The notes under the pieces were generated by a model. That model had not been told where the DNA came from and searched no databases. It saw only the letters and a program-made list of their open reading frames with translations. Positions 1 through 5,013 of a DNA stretch of 5,013 nt are shown here, piece after piece. The first letter of the stretch is position 1; each line of letters begins with the position of its first letter. Source of the DNA: Desulfovibrio sp. GTDB taxonomy: Bacteria; Desulfobacterota; Desulfovibrionia; Desulfovibrionales; Desulfovibrionaceae. A program made the translations under genes and the position numbers. The stretch is taken from positions 1-5,013 of the forward strand of contig JAIWOE010000243.1 of assembly GCA_020217165.1 (NCBI GenBank). The letters run 5' to 3'.

Positions 1-133
1 AAGTGTCAATCTTCGAGATCATCGAGCCTGGGGGAATGCGTCGGGAAGGTCGCATGGGCACATCCTGAATAGCCTGTTGGGGATGCATGCGGAGGAGGCT
101 GCTGCTGCAGTGCCATGGAAGGCGGAAGGGATG

Positions 134-160
134 TTGCGCCGGGACGGATTCTTTTATAGA
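134..160 (+). promoter_or_regulatory. Weak candidate promoter for the fmdB-like gene
   Basis: An AT-rich patch, TTTTATAGATAG, starts at 152 in otherwise GC-rich DNA. TATAGA at 155-160 matches four of six bases of a sigma-70 -10 box. The only -35 candidate is TTGCGC at 134-139, a poor match with a short 15-base spacer. Transcription would start near 167, leaving an untranslated leader of about 60 bases. This is pattern matching only. Confidence 0.22.
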
Positions 161-213
161 TAGGGTACACCATTCCCCTGAATTTGCAAACTGTCGTTTC
201 ATCACAGCCCTGC

Positions 214-219
214 GGGGAG
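214..219 (+). promoter_or_regulatory. Ribosome binding site that decides the fmdB-like start
   Basis: GGGGAG at 214-219 lies six bases before the ATG at 226 and resembles the Shine-Dalgarno sequence. It favours this ATG over an in-frame TTG at 184, which would add 14 residues in front of the family's characteristic Met-Pro-x-Tyr start. Confidence 0.7.
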
Positions 220-225
220 CAGTAC

Positions 226-555
226 ATGCCCAACTACGATTACGAACACCAGGTCTGCGGCCTTCAGGAGTGTGCCTGCGCCCTGGGCCGCATCTTCGAG
301 CGCTTCCAGTCCATCCACGACCAGCCCTTGACCACCTGCCCCGTGTGCGGTGGCCCCGTACGCCGGCTCATCTCCAAACCCATGATCAGCGTGCCGAGAT
401 CGGATGCCGAAATCCGTGATGCCGGCTTCACCAAACTGGTGCGCCGGGACGACGGCGTTTATGAAAACGTCACCGCCCGCAATGGCGAATCCCGATACGT
501 CCACCGCGACAAGCCCGAGACCATGCCCGACCTTTCCAAAGTGATCAGTGATTGA
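226..555 (+). CDS. FmdB-family zinc-ribbon protein with an altered first knuckle
   Basis: This 109-residue protein belongs to the FmdB / small zinc-ribbon family, often annotated as putative regulatory protein. Members are small, soluble and presumably bind one zinc ion; their exact role is poorly defined, and the link to formamidase regulation comes from a few founders. The family signature is clear: the start MPNYDY, then FQSIHDQPLTTCPVCGG (residues 27-43), then VRRLIS (45-50). The second zinc knuckle is C38-x2-C41. The first knuckle, normally Cys-x2-Cys-Gly directly after the Tyr-x-Tyr start, reads H8-x2-C11-Gly. About ten extra residues carrying C16 and C18 separate it from the conserved Phe-Glu (24-25). 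The C-terminal half is hydrophilic and ends in a short acidic tail. The ATG at 226 is chosen over TTG 184 because of the ribosome binding site and the family start. It converges on the CULT gene. Family is fairly sure; function is not. Confidence 0.88.
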   Translation: MPNYDYEHQVCGLQECACALGRIFERFQSIHDQPLTTCPVCGGPVRRLISKPMISVPRSDAEIRDAGFTKLVRRDDGVYENVTARNGESRYVHRDKPETMPDLSKVISD

Positions 556-572
556 AGACCCTGAAAACAGGC

Positions 573-607
573 CCGGCCCGGCCGCATGGTGGCTGCGGCC
601 GGGCCGG
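573..607. terminator. Strong GC-rich hairpin between convergent genes, possible bidirectional terminator
   Basis: Bases 573-586 (CCGGCCCGGCCGCA) are perfectly complementary to 594-607, giving a 14-bp stem with a 7-base loop. It begins 17 bases after the fmdB-like stop codon. On the plus strand no T-run follows, so it is not a textbook intrinsic terminator in that direction. On the minus strand the stem is followed, after about five bases, by TTTT (563-570 region), which makes it a slightly better terminator for leftward transcripts coming from the CULT gene. It could also act as a stability hairpin at the 3' end of the fmdB-like transcript. Confidence 0.55.
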
Positions 608-654
608 ATGTCCTGGAGGCACGGCGGGACAGGGGTGTGTGCGCGCCTGAATTG

Positions 655-684
655 AGTATTACGATTTTATTTTTCGTATGTCAA
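655..684 (-). promoter_or_regulatory. Candidate leftward sigma-70 promoter in the AT-rich island
   Basis: Read on the minus strand, a perfect -35 box TTGACA (679-684) is followed after 18 bases by AATACT (655-660), which matches four of six bases of the -10 consensus. Transcription would start near 648 and run towards the hairpin at 573-607, with no protein gene in between. The surrounding 649-700 stretch is strongly AT-rich, so chance matches are more likely here. The -35 match is the main support. Confidence 0.28.
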
Positions 685-700
685 TCATGGTATTTTTTTT

Positions 701-1105
701 CTAGCGAAGTCGATCCATAATCAGTCCCCAGAACCCGCCAGCCTCGCTGGCAAAACGCCAGCCCAGGTGCTGCCCGCAACACCGACACAGGGCCACCTGC
801 CATGAATATCCAGTAAACCATGTGAACTCCCTTGACGGCGCGCCCGTCACCACGCATCCTATAGCTGAGGAAAAACACCCTATCTCAAACACCAGCCCCG
901 CCGGATTACAGCACACATGCACATGGCGGCCGTCCACCTGCAGGCGCGCCGACGCCGTGGTGACCGGGGCCAGGCAGACTGCGCAGCACAGGGGGACCTG
1001 GCTCGCAGGGATGACATCAGGACGCTCGTCCGCATGGGGTGTGGCCTCGGGCCGTGGCGGCGCACAGCGGTGCGGCCTGCAGGCCGGCGTGGTGCTCAAT
1101 GGCAT
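701..1105 (-). CDS. Stand-alone bacterial CULT-domain protein (cereblon thalidomide-binding fold)
   Basis: This 134-residue soluble protein matches the CULT domain, the zinc-bound beta-sandwich that forms the C-terminal ligand-binding domain of eukaryotic cereblon and also occurs as single-domain bacterial proteins such as MsCI4 of Magnetospirillum. Visible hallmarks are zinc pairs C41-x2-C44 and C107-x2-C110; CNPAGLVFE (66-74) with N67; GAPSREFTWFTGYSW (88-102); GQHLGWRF (111-118); and FWGLI (125-129). W96, W102 and W116 form the aromatic cage, with F118 beside it. The spacing N67-W96-W102-C107-C110-W116-F118 equals that of human N351-W380-W386-C391-C394-W400-F402. The family binds thalidomide-type imides and uridine in vitro; its natural bacterial ligand is unclear. 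Residues 1-36 form a Pro/Arg-rich extension of unknown relevance. The ATG at 1105 has AGGGGG four bases upstream, and no other ATG, GTG or TTG lies between it and an in-frame stop at 1145-1147. No signal peptide is apparent. Confidence 0.9.
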   Translation of the reverse strand: MPLSTTPACRPHRCAPPRPEATPHADERPDVIPASQVPLCCAVCLAPVTTASARLQVDGRHVHVCCNPAGLVFEIGCFSSAIGCVVTGAPSREFTWFTGYSWQVALCRCCGQHLGWRFASEAGGFWGLIMDRLR

Positions 1106-1127
1106 GGTGCCCCCTGAGGGTAAATGC

Positions 1128-1150
1128 GTGTGGCGATGAAATTGTCACAC
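1128..1150. promoter_or_regulatory. Imperfect palindrome in the divergent spacer, possible operator
   Basis: The 23-bp sequence has GTGTG at 1128-1132 mirrored by CACAC at 1146-1150. Inside it, C1134/G1144, A1136/T1142 and T1137/A1141 are also symmetric about position 1139. It is the clearest dyad in the 135-bp spacer between the CULT gene and the kinase gene, and overlaps the possible -10 box of the former. The TGTG-N13-CACA spacing differs from the CRP/FNR type (TGTGA-N6-TCACA). The regulator, if any, is unknown, and a chance palindrome is possible. Confidence 0.28.
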
Positions 1151-1170
1151 ACTTCGAGGTAATCAGGCAA
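1141..1170 (-). promoter_or_regulatory. Weak candidate promoter for the CULT gene
   Basis: On the minus strand TTGCCT (1165-1170) and GACAAT (1141-1146) each match four of six consensus bases and are separated by 18 bases. Transcription would start near 1134 and give a leader of about 30 bases before the ATG at 1105. The proposed -10 box lies inside the palindrome at 1128-1150, which is how a repressor site would be placed. The match is weak. Confidence 0.22.
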
Positions 1171-1240
1171 TGTCTGCGCGGGCAGTACTCACCATTTCGC
1201 ACCTCCGCCGCCGTCATGCCCGGGGCGCCACAGGCCAGTC

Positions 1241-4381
<3,141 letters not shown>

Positions 4382-4403
4382 CCCCCGCACCAGACCCGGC
4401 ATG

Positions 4404-4408
4404 AAGGA
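4404..4408 (+). promoter_or_regulatory. Ribosome binding site that decides the response regulator start
   Basis: AAGGA at 4404-4408 lies seven bases before the ATG at 4416. The alternative in-frame ATG at 4401 has no such site upstream and overlaps this one. The 4416 start also brings the first receiver beta strand close to the N-terminus, as is usual. Confidence 0.65.
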
Positions 4409-4415
4409 TCACGGC

Positions 4416-5013
4416 ATGGAAGACCTCACGACGTGCAGACTGCTGCTGGTGGATGACACCAAAACCAACATAGACCTGCTCGTGGCTTCCCTCATGAGCG
4501 ACTATACCCTCTCCGTGGCCCTCAACGGCCCCAGCGCCTTGAGCATTGCCGCCAAACTCAAGCCCGACCTCATCCTCCTGGACGTGATGATGCCGGAGAT
4601 GGACGGCTTTACCGTGTGCAGGCGCCTCAAGGAAGACCCCGCCACCAGCGACATCCCCGTCATCTTCCTCACCGCCATGGACGACCTGGACATGAAGACC
4701 AGGGGCTTTCAGATGGGGGCCGTGGACTACATCACCAAGCCGTCCCATGCCGCCGAGGTCAAGGCCCGGGTGCGCAACCACCTGTCCCTGCTGCTGGCCC
4801 GCCGCCAGCTGGCCCACCAGAACAGCGAGCTGGAACACCGCGTGCAAGAGCGCACCCAGGAACTGGAACACAATTATCGAGACACCCTCCTGCGCCTGGG
4901 CATGGCTGCGGAATACCGCGACAACGACACCGGCCGGCACATCCGGCGCATCCGGGAATTTACTGCCCTGCTGGCCCGCAAATGCGGCTGCAGCCCCAAG
5001 GAAGCCGAGGACA
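4416..5013 (+). CDS. Response regulator with receiver and HD-GYP domain (RpfG-like), 3' end outside the window
   Basis: The first 199 residues are visible. The receiver domain (about 7-125) carries the acidic pair D13-D14, phosphoacceptor D56 in LLDVMMPEMDG, T86 and K108 in ITKP. A coiled coil with a VQERTQELE segment (about 128-155) links it to AAEYRDNDTGRHIRRI (164-179), the characteristic beginning of an HD-GYP domain. The HD-GYP catalytic His-Asp and GYP motifs lie beyond the window, so activity cannot be checked. In known RpfG-type proteins, phosphorylation of the receiver controls hydrolysis of cyclic di-GMP, affecting motility, biofilm and virulence traits. The gene starts 34 bases after the kinase stop on the same strand with no terminator between, so co-transcription and phosphotransfer from the kinase Hpt domain are likely. 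A further in-frame ATG at 4401 would add five residues; 4416 is preferred for its AAGGA site. A degenerate HD-GYP domain remains possible. Confidence 0.93.
   Translation, partial: MEDLTTCRLLLVDDTKTNIDLLVASLMSDYTLSVALNGPSALSIAAKLKPDLILLDVMMPEMDGFTVCRRLKEDPATSDIPVIFLTAMDDLDMKTRGFQMGAVDYITKPSHAAEVKARVRNHLSLLLARRQLAHQNSELEHRVQERTQELEHNYRDTLLRLGMAAEYRDNDTGRHIRRIREFTALLARKCGCSPKEAED

Larger units (their letters stand above)
1..225. other. Leader region without a supported gene
   Basis: No convincing coding region is visible here. Short open stretches exist in several frames, but none has a ribosome binding site, a recognisable protein motif or codon use like the real genes further on. One plus-strand frame ends at a TGA at 66-68 and could be the last residues of a gene starting before the window, but the 21 residues visible are not diagnostic. 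No tRNA-like cloverleaf or T-loop motif was found. The right end holds the likely promoter and ribosome binding site of the fmdB-like gene. Confidence 0.5.

Noticed and set aside
3..68. Possible C-terminal tail of a gene from outside the window
   Set aside because: Only 21 residues are visible before the TGA, and they carry no diagnostic motif. Sequence to the left of the window would be needed.
6..233. Minus-strand 75-codon open frame in the leader region
   Set aside because: Its start overlaps the fmdB-like start codon region, no family motif is visible, and the composition looks like translated non-coding DNA.
822..1139. Plus-strand open frame of 105 codons opposite the CULT gene
   Set aside because: It lacks a recognisable motif and lies entirely opposite or beside the CULT gene, whose family match is strong.
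1131..1145. Sigma-54-like TGGC-N8-TGT element upstream of the kinase
   Set aside because: The -24 GG is present, but the -12 position has GT instead of the near-invariant GC, and the other consensus bases are poor.
1142..1170. Plus-strand TTGTCA as a -35 box for the kinase gene
   Set aside because: No acceptable -10 box is found 16-19 bases downstream, so I could not assign a kinase promoter.
1017..1217. Minus-strand 66-codon open frame covering the divergent spacer
   Set aside because: It overlaps the CULT gene start in another frame, and its translation shows no recognisable motif. The CULT reading is far better supported.

Overview
The window is GC-rich (coding regions look about 65% G+C with strong third-position G/C bias) and comes from a Gram-negative bacterium. 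The FmdB-type zinc-ribbon protein, the large membrane hybrid kinase paired with an HD-GYP response regulator, and the codon use fit a deltaproteobacterium of the Desulfovibrio type. That placement is an inference from style, not a proven assignment.

Layout: positions 1-225 hold no gene I can support, apart from a weak candidate promoter and the ribosome binding site of the first gene. Positions 226-555 (+) encode a small FmdB-family zinc-ribbon protein whose first metal knuckle is unusual. It is followed by a perfect 14-bp GC-rich hairpin (573-607) and a short AT-rich island (about 649-700). Positions 701-1105 (-) encode a protein of 134 residues that I identify as a stand-alone bacterial CULT-domain protein. 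This is the fold of the thalidomide-binding domain of cereblon, here with the three cage tryptophans and four zinc cysteines in place. It converges on the fmdB-like gene and diverges from the kinase gene. The 135-bp divergent spacer (1106-1240) contains an imperfect palindrome at 1128-1150.

Positions 1241-4381 (+) encode a 1046-residue hybrid histidine kinase: two membrane segments flanking a periplasmic sensor, HAMP, coiled coil, HisKA, HATPase, two receiver domains and an Hpt domain. After 34 bases, a response regulator with a receiver domain, a coiled coil and the beginning of an HD-GYP domain starts at 4416 and runs off the window end. The kinase and regulator very probably form one operon and one phosphorelay: periplasmic signal, kinase, internal receivers, Hpt, then the receiver of an HD-GYP protein, whose family hydrolyses cyclic di-GMP.

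The most noteworthy item is the CULT-domain gene, because the native role and ligand of bacterial CULT proteins are not well established. Whether it has any functional link to the adjacent two-component system cannot be decided from this sequence.
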